64,000 nt of DNA from Flavobacterium sp. CF136 (lineage in GTDB: Bacteria > Bacteroidota > Bacteroidia > Flavobacteriales > Flavobacteriaceae). Below the pieces are notes generated by a model. That model did not search any database. It was given only the letters and a program-made list of their open reading frames with translations, and was not told the DNA's origin. The position numbers were made by a program, and so were the translations under genes. The stretch covers positions 124,001-188,000 of the forward strand of contig NZ_AKJZ01000016.1 in NCBI RefSeq assembly GCF_000282055.1, read 5' to 3'. Positions 1 through 10,779 of the stretch are shown piece after piece; the stretch's first letter is position 1; every line of letters starts with the position of its first letter.

Positions 1-945
1 TCAGGTACATCAGGCATCGATAAATTTCGTGAAAGCATTTATAAAATAGATGAATTTCAAACACGTAAACTTGGAAGTACCGTCGTGGCACAAACCATGA
101 ACAGTGGCATAAGTGCTTATCTTGGCGGAAAACTGGGACTTGGGAATCAGGTAACTACAAATTCATCGGCATGTTCAACAGGTACCGAAGCTATTATAAT
201 GGCTTATGACCGAATAATATCCGGACAGGCAAAACGTATATTAGCCGGAAGTACAGGTGATAGCGGTCCATATATTTGGGGTGGATTTGACGCCTTGCGT
301 GTATGCAGTTCCAAATACAACGAAAATCCTGAACTTGGCTCCCGCCCTATGAGTGCCACAGCAGCAGGATTTGTACCCGGTAGTGGCGCCGGAGCTTTGG
401 TTATTGAAGATCTTGATAGTGCTTTGGAACGCGGTGCAACAATTTATGCCGAAATTTTGGGTGGAAATGTAAACTCCGGCGGGCAGCGCGGAAACGGAAG
501 CATGACTGCACCAAATAGTGCTGCGGTACAACGATGTATTATTGATGCGCTTAATAGTTCCGGTATTTTGCCAGCAGATGTTGATGCTATTAACGGTCAT
601 CTTACTGCTACTACAAAAGATAGCCTGGAAATCGAAAACTGGATAGAAGCATTAAACCGAAAAGGAAATAACTTTCCGTATATAAATTCCTTAAAAAGTA
701 TGACAGGGCATTGTCTTGGTGCGGCCGGAAGTATAGAAAGCGTAGCTGCAGTTTTGCAGCTTCATGAAGGTTTTTTGTTTGGGAATACAAATTGCGAAGA
801 TCTTCATCCGGAAATTACGGCTCTTATTGATTCTTCAAAAGTGCCTTTTAAAACGATTAACACTGATTTAAATATAATTGCTAAAGCCAGCTTTGGTTTT
901 GGAGATGTAAATGCCTGTGTACTATTTAAAAAATATAAAAATTAA
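1..945 (+). CDS. Beta-ketoacyl-ACP synthase (5' end outside window)
   Basis: Condensing enzyme of the thiolase fold that extends acyl-ACP chains with malonyl-ACP. The reading frame is open from base 1, so the true start lies upstream; a GTG at 85 is only an internal valine. The catalytic triad is visible: Cys in SSACSTG (codon 172-174), His in NGHLTATT (codon 598-600) and His in TGHCLGAAG (codon 709-711). The gene is followed after 2 nt by an acyl carrier protein and then a phosphopantetheinyl transferase, so it is the tail of an operon for a dedicated fatty-acyl, polyketide or pigment product. Flexirubin or aryl-polyene biosynthesis is the usual setting in Flavobacteriaceae, but the other cluster genes lie outside the window, so the product is inference. 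Confidence 0.9.
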   Translation, partial: SGTSGIDKFRESIYKIDEFQTRKLGSTVVAQTMNSGISAYLGGKLGLGNQVTTNSSACSTGTEAIIMAYDRIISGQAKRILAGSTGDSGPYIWGGFDALRVCSSKYNENPELGSRPMSATAAGFVPGSGAGALVIEDLDSALERGATIYAEILGGNVNSGGQRGNGSMTAPNSAAVQRCIIDALNSSGILPADVDAINGHLTATTKDSLEIENWIEALNRKGNNFPYINSLKSMTGHCLGAAGSIESVAAVLQLHEGFLFGNTNCEDLHPEITALIDSSKVPFKTINTDLNIIAKASFGFGDVNACVLFKKYKN

Positions 946-947
946 TT

Positions 948-1202
948 ATGAACAGAGAAGAACTAATTGCGAAACTAAAAGTCATCATAAAGCCTTATGC
1001 AACCAATACTGATGCTTATGACAATCTTACAGAGAATACTGATTTCATTAACGATCTTAGTATTAATTCGGCTAACCTTGTAGATATTGTACTCGATATT
1101 GAAGAAACTTTTGATGTTGTAATTGATAATACGGATATGGAGCGAATGCTCGATGTTAAAACTGCCGTTGAAATTATAGAAACTAAACTCGCTGCAAAAT
1201 GA
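948..1202 (+). CDS. Acyl carrier protein
   Basis: Small acidic four-helix protein of 84 residues that carries acyl intermediates on a phosphopantetheine arm. The attachment serine is probably in the segment LSINSANLVDIV (around residue 40), where the usual D-S-L is replaced by N-S-A; the following helix VDIVLDIEETFDV matches the ACP recognition helix. It starts 2 nt after the ketoacyl synthase and its stop overlaps the start of the phosphopantetheinyl transferase (ATGA), so the three are translationally coupled. The variant serine motif suggests a specialised ACP used by this cluster rather than the housekeeping fatty-acid ACP. Confidence 0.85.
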   Translation: MNREELIAKLKVIIKPYATNTDAYDNLTENTDFINDLSINSANLVDIVLDIEETFDVVIDNTDMERMLDVKTAVEIIETKLAAK

Positions 1203-1738
1203 TTGGTAATGACGTGATAGACCTAATACAATCACGTCATGAAAGTAATTGGCAGCGCAAAGGTTTTATAGAAAAGCTGTTTACTGCCGAAGAACAATTG
1301 CTTATAAAACATGATTCTGATCCTGAAATTATGGTTTGGCTGCTTTGGAGTATGAAAGAAGCTGCCTATAAAATTTATAACAGACAGACAAAATTACGGC
1401 AATACATTCCTAAAAAACTGATTTGCATCATATTATCAAACAACAATGATTACATTACAGGTCAGGTAACTTGCTGCGAAAATGTTTACCATACCAAAAC
1501 AACCATTTTAACTGATAGCATACATACAATAGCGGTTAGCTTTCTACACGATTTAAATAATGTAATTGAAATTGAAAACAGAAACATTTTTAAAGACGAA
1601 AATGCTATTCCATTTTTAAATAGTTTACAGAATACATTTCAGGATGTTTCAATTAGTCATCATGGCCGATTTGAAAAAGTAGTCACTATTATTAAAAAGA
1701 ATAGCAGGCAAAATCAACAAGATTCAGTTTTTAGATAA
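1199..1738 (+). CDS. 4'-phosphopantetheinyl transferase superfamily protein
   Basis: Transfers the phosphopantetheine arm of CoA to the carrier-protein serine. The family's magnesium and CoA motifs are present: GNDVIDL at residues 3-9 and WSMKEAAYK near residue 50-58 (the W..KEA.yK signature). At 179 residues it is shorter than Sfp-type enzymes (about 230) but longer than AcpS. Its ATG lies inside the ACP stop codon (ATGA), which fits activation of the ACP made just before it. The last 40 residues are rich in Asn, Lys and Gln and not conserved to my eye. Confidence 0.85.
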   Translation: MIGNDVIDLIQSRHESNWQRKGFIEKLFTAEEQLLIKHDSDPEIMVWLLWSMKEAAYKIYNRQTKLRQYIPKKLICIILSNNNDYITGQVTCCENVYHTKTTILTDSIHTIAVSFLHDLNNVIEIENRNIFKDENAIPFLNSLQNTFQDVSISHHGRFEKVVTIIKKNSRQNQQDSVFR

Positions 1739-1816
1739 CATTAAATTTGACTGCACAAATCAATAAATGGTGATTTTTATAACTTTTATTTCGTACTATG
1801 CATTCATAAATAAATT

Positions 1817-2566
1817 CTAATCAATTGATTGAATAGTAATTGTAGGCCCTACTTCTGTGTCTCCTAAAGTCGCGTTTGTAGTATTTCCTGTAGTGGTTCT
1901 AACACTTATTACCAATGGAGTTACGCCTACTGTTACTAAATGAGAAAAGCCAAGTGTTCCGGCAAAAGCACCACTGTTTACTGCCTCACAATGTGCTACA
2001 GCTGATATTTTTGTATTGGTAGTATCATTATATAAAGCTAATCTAAGAAATGCACCATTATTAAAATGTATCCATCCTACAGCAAAATCTATTCGATAGG
2101 TTTTTCCTGCCGGTAACGTAAAAGTCTGGTTAGAAGAATTGTAGGCCAGCGATACTCCTCCGGAAGCTGTAGTAGTTCCAAATGCAATTTTTCCCCCTGC
2201 TGAATTGGTTATTGTCTGACCAGATAAATTTGTAAACAAGCCATAAACCGGTGTGTTATAAATATCGCTTTTTACACGTAACCAATTTGCACTGTCCCAA
2301 TAATAAAAACCGGGTGTAACTGTAGTGGCACCACTTCCATTTGTGGCTGTATTATAAACAATTGTTCCATTAACCAGAGAACCGCTTGCAGGATTTGTTA
2401 CAGGAGACGCGCTGGCAGATGATGTCAATGCAACCCTGGGTGCCAAGAGACCCTGTGTACTTGAAGTTATATCTAATATTCCGTTAGGTGTTGTTGTACC
2501 TATTCCTACCTGGGCATTAAGAAAATTAAAAAACAAAAATGTAAAGAGTAAAATTTTGATTTTCAT
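1817..2566 (-). CDS. Secreted surface-type protein of the GIGTTTP family
   Basis: The 249-residue protein begins with a clear signal peptide (MKIKILLFTFLFFNFLNAQ). The mature N-terminus VGIGTTTPNGILDI is a hallmark of many Flavobacteriaceae exported proteins. The remainder is rich in Thr, Ser, Gly and Asn, as in beta-rich adhesin or fibre-like proteins, with the mid-segment GFYYWDSANWLRV also recurrent in that group. I see no enzyme motif and no recognisable type IX sorting domain at the C-terminus. It is a single gene convergent with the phosphopantetheinyl transferase. Function is unknown; a surface or fibre role is inference. Confidence 0.7.
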   Translation of the reverse strand: MKIKILLFTFLFFNFLNAQVGIGTTTPNGILDITSSTQGLLAPRVALTSSASASPVTNPASGSLVNGTIVYNTATNGSGATTVTPGFYYWDSANWLRVKSDIYNTPVYGLFTNLSGQTITNSAGGKIAFGTTTASGGVSLAYNSSNQTFTLPAGKTYRIDFAVGWIHFNNGAFLRLALYNDTTNTKISAVAHCEAVNSGAFAGTLGFSHLVTVGVTPLVISVRTTTGNTTNATLGDTEVGPTITIQSID

Positions 2567-2886
2567 AACTAAATGAATTTAAAATTAATGTTTTTTACTA
2601 AATCAAATAATAAAACCTAACCGAAAGTATTTGAAATCTTACAATGACTATTCAGCTATTAAAATTATTTTTTTCAAACGCTATCAAAATATTCTCTATT
2701 TTTTAACTAGTCTGATTTTAAATGAATGTTAATTTGATTGGATTCTTAAATTGTAATTGCATGAGTATACTGAAGCAGCCTGAAACTGCAACAGCACTTT
2801 AGATTAAAAAGCAATAGTTGATTTGACTGTTTTTTTACAGTTTAATTTCAAAATCAGATAATGTCTTTATTTATTAAAAGGTAGTT
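2567..2886. other. Gene-free stretch
   Basis: This 320-bp AT-rich stretch lies upstream of the secreted GIGTTTP protein and downstream of the small 82-residue protein. It presumably holds the promoter of the former. I see no convincing -7 element, hairpin or RNA gene in it. Confidence 0.4.
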
Positions 2887-3135
2887 TTATCTAAAAAGAG
2901 TAATTGTATCTGTTAGATTTTCTTTATTAATGAATGCTGTAATAAATTCCTGAACTTCATTAGTGCTTTCAAGCGGAATTTCAAACGAGTTGATATGAAA
3001 TTCATCATCCTGATCCAAAATATGTATAATTTCTGTATATCCTTTCGAAATTAAACTACCTTTTAATTTAATTATATTCAACTGTTGTTGACCATCTAAC
3101 TCCTTGCGAACTTTAAGTTTTATAGCTTTTTCCAT
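2887..3135 (-). CDS. Small hypothetical protein
   Basis: An 82-residue protein that I do not recognise. It is charged, lacks a signal peptide or membrane segment, and reads as a compact alpha/beta cytoplasmic domain (KLKVRKELDGQQQLNIIKL, then an acidic middle and a C-terminal helix). A good -7 element (TATATTTG on the minus strand, 3174-3181) lies about 40 nt upstream of the ATG, which supports it as a real single-gene unit between the secreted protein and hsp20. Confidence 0.55.
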   Translation of the reverse strand: MEKAIKLKVRKELDGQQQLNIIKLKGSLISKGYTEIIHILDQDDEFHINSFEIPLESTNEVQEFITAFINKENLTDTITLFR

Positions 3136-3173
3136 TGTAAATATTTTAAATTAATAATCTGTAACTTTATTAC

Positions 3174-3181
3174 CAAATATA
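3174..3181 (-). promoter_or_regulatory. -7 element of the small hypothetical gene
   Basis: The minus strand reads TATATTTG, a full match to the Bacteroidota -7 consensus TAnnTTTG, 39 nt before the start codon at 3135. No clear -33 TTG at the usual 18-20 bp spacing was seen. Confidence 0.45.
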
Positions 3182-3289
3182 AATATTTACAAGTAAGAAT
3201 ATACATAAAAAACAAAACATAATACATTATTTATCAACATATTCCTGAAGAAAAAATTGTGACAGTATTAATGATATTTTAGAAAATAA

Positions 3290-3317
3290 AAAAGCTGCCT
3301 TTGATAAGACAGCTTTT
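3290..3317 (-). terminator. Rho-independent terminator of hsp20
   Basis: On the minus strand the arms AAAAGCTG and CAGCTTTT are extended inward by a wobble pair and three more pairs, and are followed by a T-run (TTTTTTATTTT). It starts 22 nt after the hsp20 stop codon. Confidence 0.8.
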
Positions 3318-3339
3318 AAAATAGTTAACTAATCAGAAT

Positions 3340-3792
3340 TTACAAAATATCGATCATTTTTGGAGGTTTCTGTTTTGCTTCTTCTTTTTTCGGAATCGAT
3401 AAAAGCAACAGTCCGTTTTGATAACGTGCACTGATATTCTCTTCATCCACCACATTTTTTGGCAATTCAAAACTTCTTTGGAAGGATTGATAGCTGAACT
3501 CCCTGCGGGTGAAATTTTCCTCCTGCGTGTTTTGTTCATGCTCCTTTACCGAAGAAATAATCAATAAATTTCCATCAAGTGTTATTTTGAAATCATTCTT
3601 GTCCAGACCTGGAGCAGCGACTTCAACTTCATAATTTTCTTCTGTTTCTTTGATGTTTACAGATGGCAGCGTTGTACTAGTTTTTGAAAAATTGTTGTTT
3701 TCCCAATTGAAAAGATCGCGGCCAAAGATGTCATCAAAAAATAAACTTTGAAGACCTGGCATCAGGTTTCCATTTCTTTTAATTAGATTCAT
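3340..3792 (-). CDS. Small heat-shock protein, Hsp20/alpha-crystallin family
   Basis: ATP-independent holdase chaperone that keeps denatured proteins soluble. The 150-residue product starts MNLIKRNGNLMPGLQ; an upstream in-frame ATG at 3912 would add 40 hydrophobic residues unlike this family, so the start at 3792 is chosen. The alpha-crystallin domain runs from about residue 45 to 140 with VNIKETEENYEVEVAAPGL at its start and the hallmark A.Y.NGLL.LSIPK near its end, followed by a short basic tail. The gene stands alone with its own terminator. A 20-bp palindrome at 3834-3853 lies in the likely promoter region and may bind a stress regulator. Confidence 0.93.
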   Translation of the reverse strand: MNLIKRNGNLMPGLQSLFFDDIFGRDLFNWENNNFSKTSTTLPSVNIKETEENYEVEVAAPGLDKNDFKITLDGNLLIISSVKEHEQNTQEENFTRREFSYQSFQRSFELPKNVVDEENISARYQNGLLLLSIPKKEEAKQKPPKMIDIL

Positions 3793-3833
3793 AACAGTTA
3801 CTTTTAAAATTGTTAGACAATAAATTTTTGAAC

Positions 3834-3853
3834 TTGCACATATGTACGTGCAA
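3834..3853. promoter_or_regulatory. Palindrome upstream of hsp20
   Basis: The sequence TTGCAC-N8-GTGCAA is a perfect 6-bp inverted repeat, centred about 51 bp upstream of the hsp20 start codon. It differs from the HrcA CIRCE element (GAGTGC arms, 9-bp spacer). It is a candidate operator; the binding protein is unknown. Confidence 0.4.
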
Positions 3854-4088
3854 AAGGCAAAAAACAAAAAATATGCCAGCCTGTTTAAGTGACAATTTTT
3901 CAAAAAAGACATGAAAAATTGTCATAAGAATCAATAGCTTACAAAAAATAATTAAGACTTTTCATATCAAAAAACCTCTTTATATAAAAATATTAGATTT
4001 TGTTTCTTGCTGAATAATGTAGTAATTTTTTTATATATTTATTGTAGATATCGAAAATATGGCACCTTTCTTATTCAGAATACAAGCC

Positions 4089-4096
4089 TAAATTTG
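4089..4096 (+). promoter_or_regulatory. -7 element of the WG-repeat gene
   Basis: TAAATTTG matches TAnnTTTG, with the ATG of the WG-repeat gene 30 nt further on. The -33 element is not obvious. Confidence 0.45.
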
Positions 4097-4125
4097 GTAA
4101 TAATTTTTCAGAAATACTTTTTTAT

Positions 4126-5592
4126 ATGAAATATTCAATACTACTTTTTTTAATTGGATTTTATTCCGTTGCTTTTGCACAAAAAGAGAAAAAATATTTG
4201 GCTCAGGTAAATCTGGATGGCAAATATGGATTTATTGACGCCTCGGGACATGAAGTAATTCCACTTATTTATGACGATGCCGGAATATGGGGCAACAACC
4301 TCGTTCCTGTAAATATTGGAAAATATACCCCTAAAATTGACCCCCCTTCCATAGAGGTTGCCGAACCTGATGTAATACAGGCAGAAAATTCTGTTGAATC
4401 TGATAATGAAAAGATTGTTCCTATAAAAATAAAAGAAGAAAAAGGCAAATGGGGCTATTGTAACAGTTCAGGGACATTGGTAATTCCTGCACAATTTACA
4501 AATACAACTTTCTTTAATGAAGGAATGGCGGGTGTAGAAATCGATGGAAAATGGGGCTTTATAAATACTCAGGGAAAAATAGTTGTTCAGCCGGTTTATG
4601 ATGAGATTGGATATTTTTCTCAGGGGCTTGCCGCAGTTGCAAAAAATGGATCTTATGGCTACATCAATTTAAAAGGCGAAGAAGTGATTAAACTTCAATA
4701 TATTGGCGCTAAAGCTTTTGAAAACGGATATGCATTAGTGTACGAGAACCATCCTTCCAAAAACAATAACAGAACATCTATTGGCAGGCTCATTAATTTA
4801 AAGGGTGAAATGGTTACGGATGCCAAATATTGTATCGATATTGTTTTTTTGAATGGCCTGGCAAGTTTCTTATTAGCTGACAGTGAAAACTCTTTATATG
4901 GACTTATAAATATGAAGGGGCAAATTGTGGCACCCCCAATCTATTTCGAAATTTTAGACTTTAGCGATGGCCTGGCCAGAGTTATGGTTTACAAACGCGA
5001 TAAAATTTATAATGAGTATACTCCAAATTTTGGCTATATCGATAGCAAAGGAAAAGAAATTGTAAAGCCTGTTTTTGCCACAGCGGAGAGTTTTAACTAT
5101 GGTAAAGCAGTAATAGCAAGATTTGACGATAAGGATGACGGAGAGCTGGATCATGCCCTGATTAATACCAAAGGGGAATTTATACTTGGCTTTAATTGGA
5201 GGCAATTAATTCTTATAGACAACCAACATCTTTTGGCAAGCATTAAAAACAAATACGAAACATTACTAATAAATAGTCAGGGAAAAAAGATACAGTCTTT
5301 TGGGGATAATGGACTTGCTACCTTGGGTAATGGGTTATCTGTCATCACAAATACAAATGATGAGCCGATAGCTTTTATTGGTGTCGACAAAAAAATATCA
5401 ATTGATTTGAGCAAAAGCAAAAACAGAAAATTCGTATCATACCAATTTGGTCTGATACGTTTTCAATATTTGAGCAGTAATTACGAAGAATCCCGTAATA
5501 TAAAACTGGGTCTTTTGGATTTAAAAGACAATGTGATTATTGAACCAAAATATAACGAAATATCAGATTTTGTTCCAACAGTCAGGCCTTAA
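4126..5592 (+). CDS. Secreted WG-repeat protein
   Basis: A 488-residue exported protein with a signal peptide (MKYSILLFLIGFYSVAFAQ). The rest consists of WG/KWG-type repeats of about 45-50 residues: KYGFIDASGHEVIPLIYDD, KWGYCNSSGTLVIPAQF, KWGFINTQGKIVVQPVYDE, SYGYINLKGEEVIKLQY, and later more degenerate copies. Such repeats form an extended beta structure and occur in bacterial surface or effector proteins with unknown ligands. A linker rich in Pro, Glu and Lys separates the first and second repeats. It appears to be a single gene with a promoter at 4089. Binding or scaffolding is the only supportable role. Confidence 0.85.
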   Translation: MKYSILLFLIGFYSVAFAQKEKKYLAQVNLDGKYGFIDASGHEVIPLIYDDAGIWGNNLVPVNIGKYTPKIDPPSIEVAEPDVIQAENSVESDNEKIVPIKIKEEKGKWGYCNSSGTLVIPAQFTNTTFFNEGMAGVEIDGKWGFINTQGKIVVQPVYDEIGYFSQGLAAVAKNGSYGYINLKGEEVIKLQYIGAKAFENGYALVYENHPSKNNNRTSIGRLINLKGEMVTDAKYCIDIVFLNGLASFLLADSENSLYGLINMKGQIVAPPIYFEILDFSDGLARVMVYKRDKIYNEYTPNFGYIDSKGKEIVKPVFATAESFNYGKAVIARFDDKDDGELDHALINTKGEFILGFNWRQLILIDNQHLLASIKNKYETLLINSQGKKIQSFGDNGLATLGNGLSVITNTNDEPIAFIGVDKKISIDLSKSKNRKFVSYQFGLIRFQYLSSNYEESRNIKLGLLDLKDNVIIEPKYNEISDFVPTVRP

Positions 5593-5661
5593 ATTATATA
5601 ATAAATAGAAGACCATCCAGACTAAATAGTATTGAAATTCAATAACTTTTTTAATCAGGTT

Positions 5662-6039
5662 TTAAAATGTTGTTGCTACAGATTTAAGGATTATCCACTT
5701 CCCGTTTCGTTTTTCAAGATGCATTGTTTGTTGCAAGCGCCAATTATTTCGTGTACCCCAGATTTGGGCATCCAAAAGATTCTGACCTACAAATATGGCT
5801 TTGTCTCCATCAATTTTTACTGAAGCTTTTATTTCTGTACAGGAATAATATTTCATTCGTTCACTTTCAATATCGGAAAACCATTCCTCTTTTGACTGTA
5901 CATATCCTGTGATGTGAGTGAGCGTGAAAGATGGATCTAAAATCTTATTCATTTCTACAACATTCTTATAAATCATCAACAGCAGTGTCAGTTGTCGGGT
6001 TACTTCAAGAACCTGCAATTTATCGTTATCAGTTTCCAT
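5662..6039 (-). CDS. NTF2-like (DUF4440-type) protein
   Basis: A 125-residue cone-shaped alpha+beta fold protein. The N-terminal helix LQVLEVTRQLTLLLMIYKN, the central SKEEWFSDIESERMKYYS segment and the terminal strand pattern GTRNNWRLQQTMHLEKRNGKWIILKS are typical of NTF2/DUF4440 proteins, which bind or isomerise small hydrophobic molecules. It starts 7 nt after the stop of the secreted aldo/keto reductase, so it is the third gene of that operon. The substrate is unknown; the context suggests redox metabolism of a small carbonyl compound. Confidence 0.75.
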   Translation of the reverse strand: METDNDKLQVLEVTRQLTLLLMIYKNVVEMNKILDPSFTLTHITGYVQSKEEWFSDIESERMKYYSCTEIKASVKIDGDKAIFVGQNLLDAQIWGTRNNWRLQQTMHLEKRNGKWIILKSVATTF

Positions 6040-6041
6040 AA

Positions 6042-7195
<1,154 letters not shown>

Positions 7196-7227
7196 AACAA
7201 TACTATTTTGTTAGATAAAAATTTTAA

Positions 7228-8079
<852 letters not shown>

Positions 8080-8209
8080 TTAATATTTTTTAAATTTGAT
8101 AATACAAAATTCCTTCAATTACACGATTTTATAGTATACAGATTACTGATATGATTACCATTTTTACTGATTTAGACCGTTAGGTTAACTTTATTAATCA
8201 TCTGAACAG

Positions 8210-8217
8210 TATATTTG
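8210..8217 (+). promoter_or_regulatory. -7 element of the AraC-family regulator gene
   Basis: TATATTTG is a full match to TAnnTTTG, 26 nt upstream of the AraC-type gene at 8243. No clear -33 TTG was seen, so activator dependence is possible. Confidence 0.5.
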
Positions 8218-8242
8218 TATAGCAAATTAAAAGGACAATGAC

Positions 8243-9139
8243 ATGGAACAGATTATAAAACTTGAAAGAATCGCTCAATACAATAAACTTAAAGAAATTG
8301 AAACCCAGCATCCTTTAATTAGTGTTTTCGATAATTCTAAAACAAAAGCATTACCAAATCACTGTCGTATGCATTTTGGTTTTTATGCTGTTTTTTTAAA
8401 AGCCGGAGTTTGTGGCGAATTGAAATACGGACGCAACAATTATGATTATGATGACGGAACTATGGTTTTTGTTGCTCCCGGACAGGTAATTGAAGTTAAA
8501 AATGAAGATGGTTATAAACCTATGGGTTTGGGACTCCTTTTTCATCCTGACATTATAAAAGGAACTGCGTTAGCGAAAAAAATGAGTCAATATTCTTTCT
8601 TTTCATATGATTTCCATGAAGCATTGCATTTGTCGTTAAAAGAACAGCAGATTATAAAAGATTTATTTAGTAAAATTGAGTACGAATTAAATCAGTCGAT
8701 AGATAAACACAGTAAAAGTATCATAACCAACAATATTGAATTGCTGTTAAATTATTGCGTCCGGTTTTATGACAGGCAATTTATAACCCGTGAGAGTATT
8801 AATACTGATATCTTATCAAAATTTGAAAACTTGTTAAATGATTATTTCCTGTCTGAAGCTCCACAGGATTCAGGCCTTCCTTCTGTTGGGTATTTTGCAG
8901 AGCGTTTGCATCTTTCTCCTAATTATTTTGGTGACTTAATCAAAAAAGAGACCGGTAAATCTGCTCAGGAACACATTCAGTTGAAATTAATAAATTTAGC
9001 CAAAGAGCGAATTTTTGATACCGGAAAATCTGTTAGTCAGATAGCATTTGACCTGGGTTTTAAATATCCTCAGCATTTTAATCGAATGTTTAAAAAAAAT
9101 ACCGGTTATACACCTATTGAATACAGAAGCTTAAACTAA
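8243..9139 (+). CDS. AraC-family transcriptional regulator
   Basis: A 298-residue regulator with an N-terminal cupin-like sensing domain (about residues 30-160; GTMVFVAPGQVIEVKN is typical) and a C-terminal double helix-turn-helix (about residues 205-298). The second HTH carries the family signature SQIAFDLGFKYPQHFNRMFKKNTGYTPIEYR. It is divergent from the aldo/keto reductase operon, with a 163-bp shared intergenic region, so it most likely regulates those genes and itself in response to a small-molecule ligand. The downstream antiporter begins 38 nt after its stop and might be co-transcribed. Confidence 0.9.
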   Translation: MEQIIKLERIAQYNKLKEIETQHPLISVFDNSKTKALPNHCRMHFGFYAVFLKAGVCGELKYGRNNYDYDDGTMVFVAPGQVIEVKNEDGYKPMGLGLLFHPDIIKGTALAKKMSQYSFFSYDFHEALHLSLKEQQIIKDLFSKIEYELNQSIDKHSKSIITNNIELLLNYCVRFYDRQFITRESINTDILSKFENLLNDYFLSEAPQDSGLPSVGYFAERLHLSPNYFGDLIKKETGKSAQEHIQLKLINLAKERIFDTGKSVSQIAFDLGFKYPQHFNRMFKKNTGYTPIEYRSLN

Positions 9140-9177
9140 GAATTTGTAATTAAAAAAAATCCTTATAAACTAAACGA

Positions 9178-10752
9178 ATGCTAGAGAACTTTCCTTTTTA
9201 CGTAGGTATATTAATCGTTATTTTATTGCTGATTATGCTGGCCAACAAAATAAAAGTGGCTTACCCTGTATTGCTTGTACTGGCAGGGTTAGCGATAAGT
9301 TTTATTCCCGGTGTACCAATTATAACCATCGAACCTGAACTGATATTCTTTATATTTCTGCCTCCCTTATTATATGAAGCTGCGTGGACAGTTTCATGGA
9401 AAGAAATGTGGCGTTGGAGACGCATTATTACAAGTTTTGCTTTTGTGGTAGTTTTTCTCTCAGCACTTTCGGTAGCATTAGTTGCCAATTATATTATTCC
9501 CGGTTTTTCATTAGCATTAGGATTTTTATTGGGCGGAATTGTTTCTCCGCCGGATGCAGTAAGTGCCGGTGCCATTTTAAAATTTGTTAAAGTACCCAAA
9601 ACACTTTCATCTATATTGGAAGGAGAAAGTTTATTGAATGATGCATCTTCATTAATTATTTTCAGATTTGCAATGATTGCCGTTGCAACTGAGCAATTTA
9701 TATTTTACAAAGCAGCAGTGAGTTTTAGCTGGATGATTTTTGGTGGTGTTGGAATTGGTTTATTAATAGGATGGATTTTTATGAAAGCTCATAAATATTT
9801 ACCTACTGATGCTAATATAGACATTGTTTTGTCATTGCTTACCCCTTATATTATTTACCTGGCAGCAGAAGAAGTGCATAGTTCCGGTGTATTGGCAGTA
9901 GTAAGCGGCGGATTGCTTTTATCTAATAACAGACACCGTTTCCTTACCAGCACATCGCGTTTACAGGGAATAAATGTTTGGGAAAGTTTTTGTTTTATCT
10001 TAAACGGATTGGTTTTTATGCTGATCGGATTAGATTTACCTCAAATTACCAATGGACTGGAAGAAGTAAGTATGACCACAGCAATTGGTTATGGTATGGT
10101 GATAACTGCTGTTTTAATAGTGAGCAGAATACTGTCAGCATATGGTGCAGTAATTGTTACACTAATTGCCCGTAATTTTATAACGGTTGCTTACAGCGAA
10201 AACCCCGGCTACAAAACCCCTTTTATACTTGGCTGGACCGGAATGAGAGGTGTTGTTTCATTGGCTGCTGCATTATCCATACCCGTTTATCTGAATAATG
10301 GTAATGGTTTTCCACAGCGTAACCTCATTTTGTTTATTACTTTTATTGTTATTCTTTTGACTTTATTAATTCAGGGATTAACATTACCGTATTTCATCAG
10401 AAAGATTAAACTTGATGATTTTGATGATACTTTACCTAATGATGAAGTTAATAATATCTTACGACAAGAATTAGCAGAACATGCTTTAAATTATTTAAAA
10501 ACAAATTATAACGATCATATAGAAACAAATGCTTCATTGCAGCATCTTATTCAAAAATGGGAACAGCATAGCAAAGGAATCGACAATGAATCTGTTGGAA
10601 AGGATCTTAAAGTAATTTATCTCGATTTATTAAACCAGCAAAGGCAATGGTTACGAAACAAAAACAAAGAAGATAAATCTTTGGACGAATCAATCATTAG
10701 AAGACAAATGCATTATTTAGATATTGAAGAAGAGAAATTGCGATATCTTTAG
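9178..10752 (+). CDS. Na+/H+ antiporter, CPA1 family
   Basis: A 524-residue inner-membrane cation/proton exchanger. The first about 400 residues contain 11-12 hydrophobic segments; the ion-binding region reads GGIVSPPDAVSAGAILKF, with the following ESLLNDASSLIIF holding the conserved Asn-Asp pair. WTGMRGVVSLAAALSIP is the conserved late-helix motif of NhaP/NHE-like transporters. The last about 120 residues form a charged cytoplasmic tail with heptad-like helices (LRQELAEHALNYLKTNY and following). It follows the AraC gene by 38 nt and is convergent with the XRE-cupin gene. Sodium or potassium preference cannot be deduced. Confidence 0.92.
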   Translation: MLENFPFYVGILIVILLLIMLANKIKVAYPVLLVLAGLAISFIPGVPIITIEPELIFFIFLPPLLYEAAWTVSWKEMWRWRRIITSFAFVVVFLSALSVALVANYIIPGFSLALGFLLGGIVSPPDAVSAGAILKFVKVPKTLSSILEGESLLNDASSLIIFRFAMIAVATEQFIFYKAAVSFSWMIFGGVGIGLLIGWIFMKAHKYLPTDANIDIVLSLLTPYIIYLAAEEVHSSGVLAVVSGGLLLSNNRHRFLTSTSRLQGINVWESFCFILNGLVFMLIGLDLPQITNGLEEVSMTTAIGYGMVITAVLIVSRILSAYGAVIVTLIARNFITVAYSENPGYKTPFILGWTGMRGVVSLAAALSIPVYLNNGNGFPQRNLILFITFIVILLTLLIQGLTLPYFIRKIKLDDFDDTLPNDEVNNILRQELAEHALNYLKTNYNDHIETNASLQHLIQKWEQHSKGIDNESVGKDLKVIYLDLLNQQRQWLRNKNKEDKSLDESIIRRQMHYLDIEEEKLRYL

Positions 10753-10779
10753 AATTATTAAGATAATCGGAAAAGACTA

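Noticed and set aside
241..600. Minus-strand open frame of 119 codons inside the ketoacyl synthase gene
   Set aside because: It is antisense to a clearly conserved enzyme and has no recognisable protein pattern.
3793..3912. 40-residue N-terminal extension of Hsp20
   Set aside because: The added part is hydrophobic and unlike Hsp20, and it covers the palindrome and promoter region.
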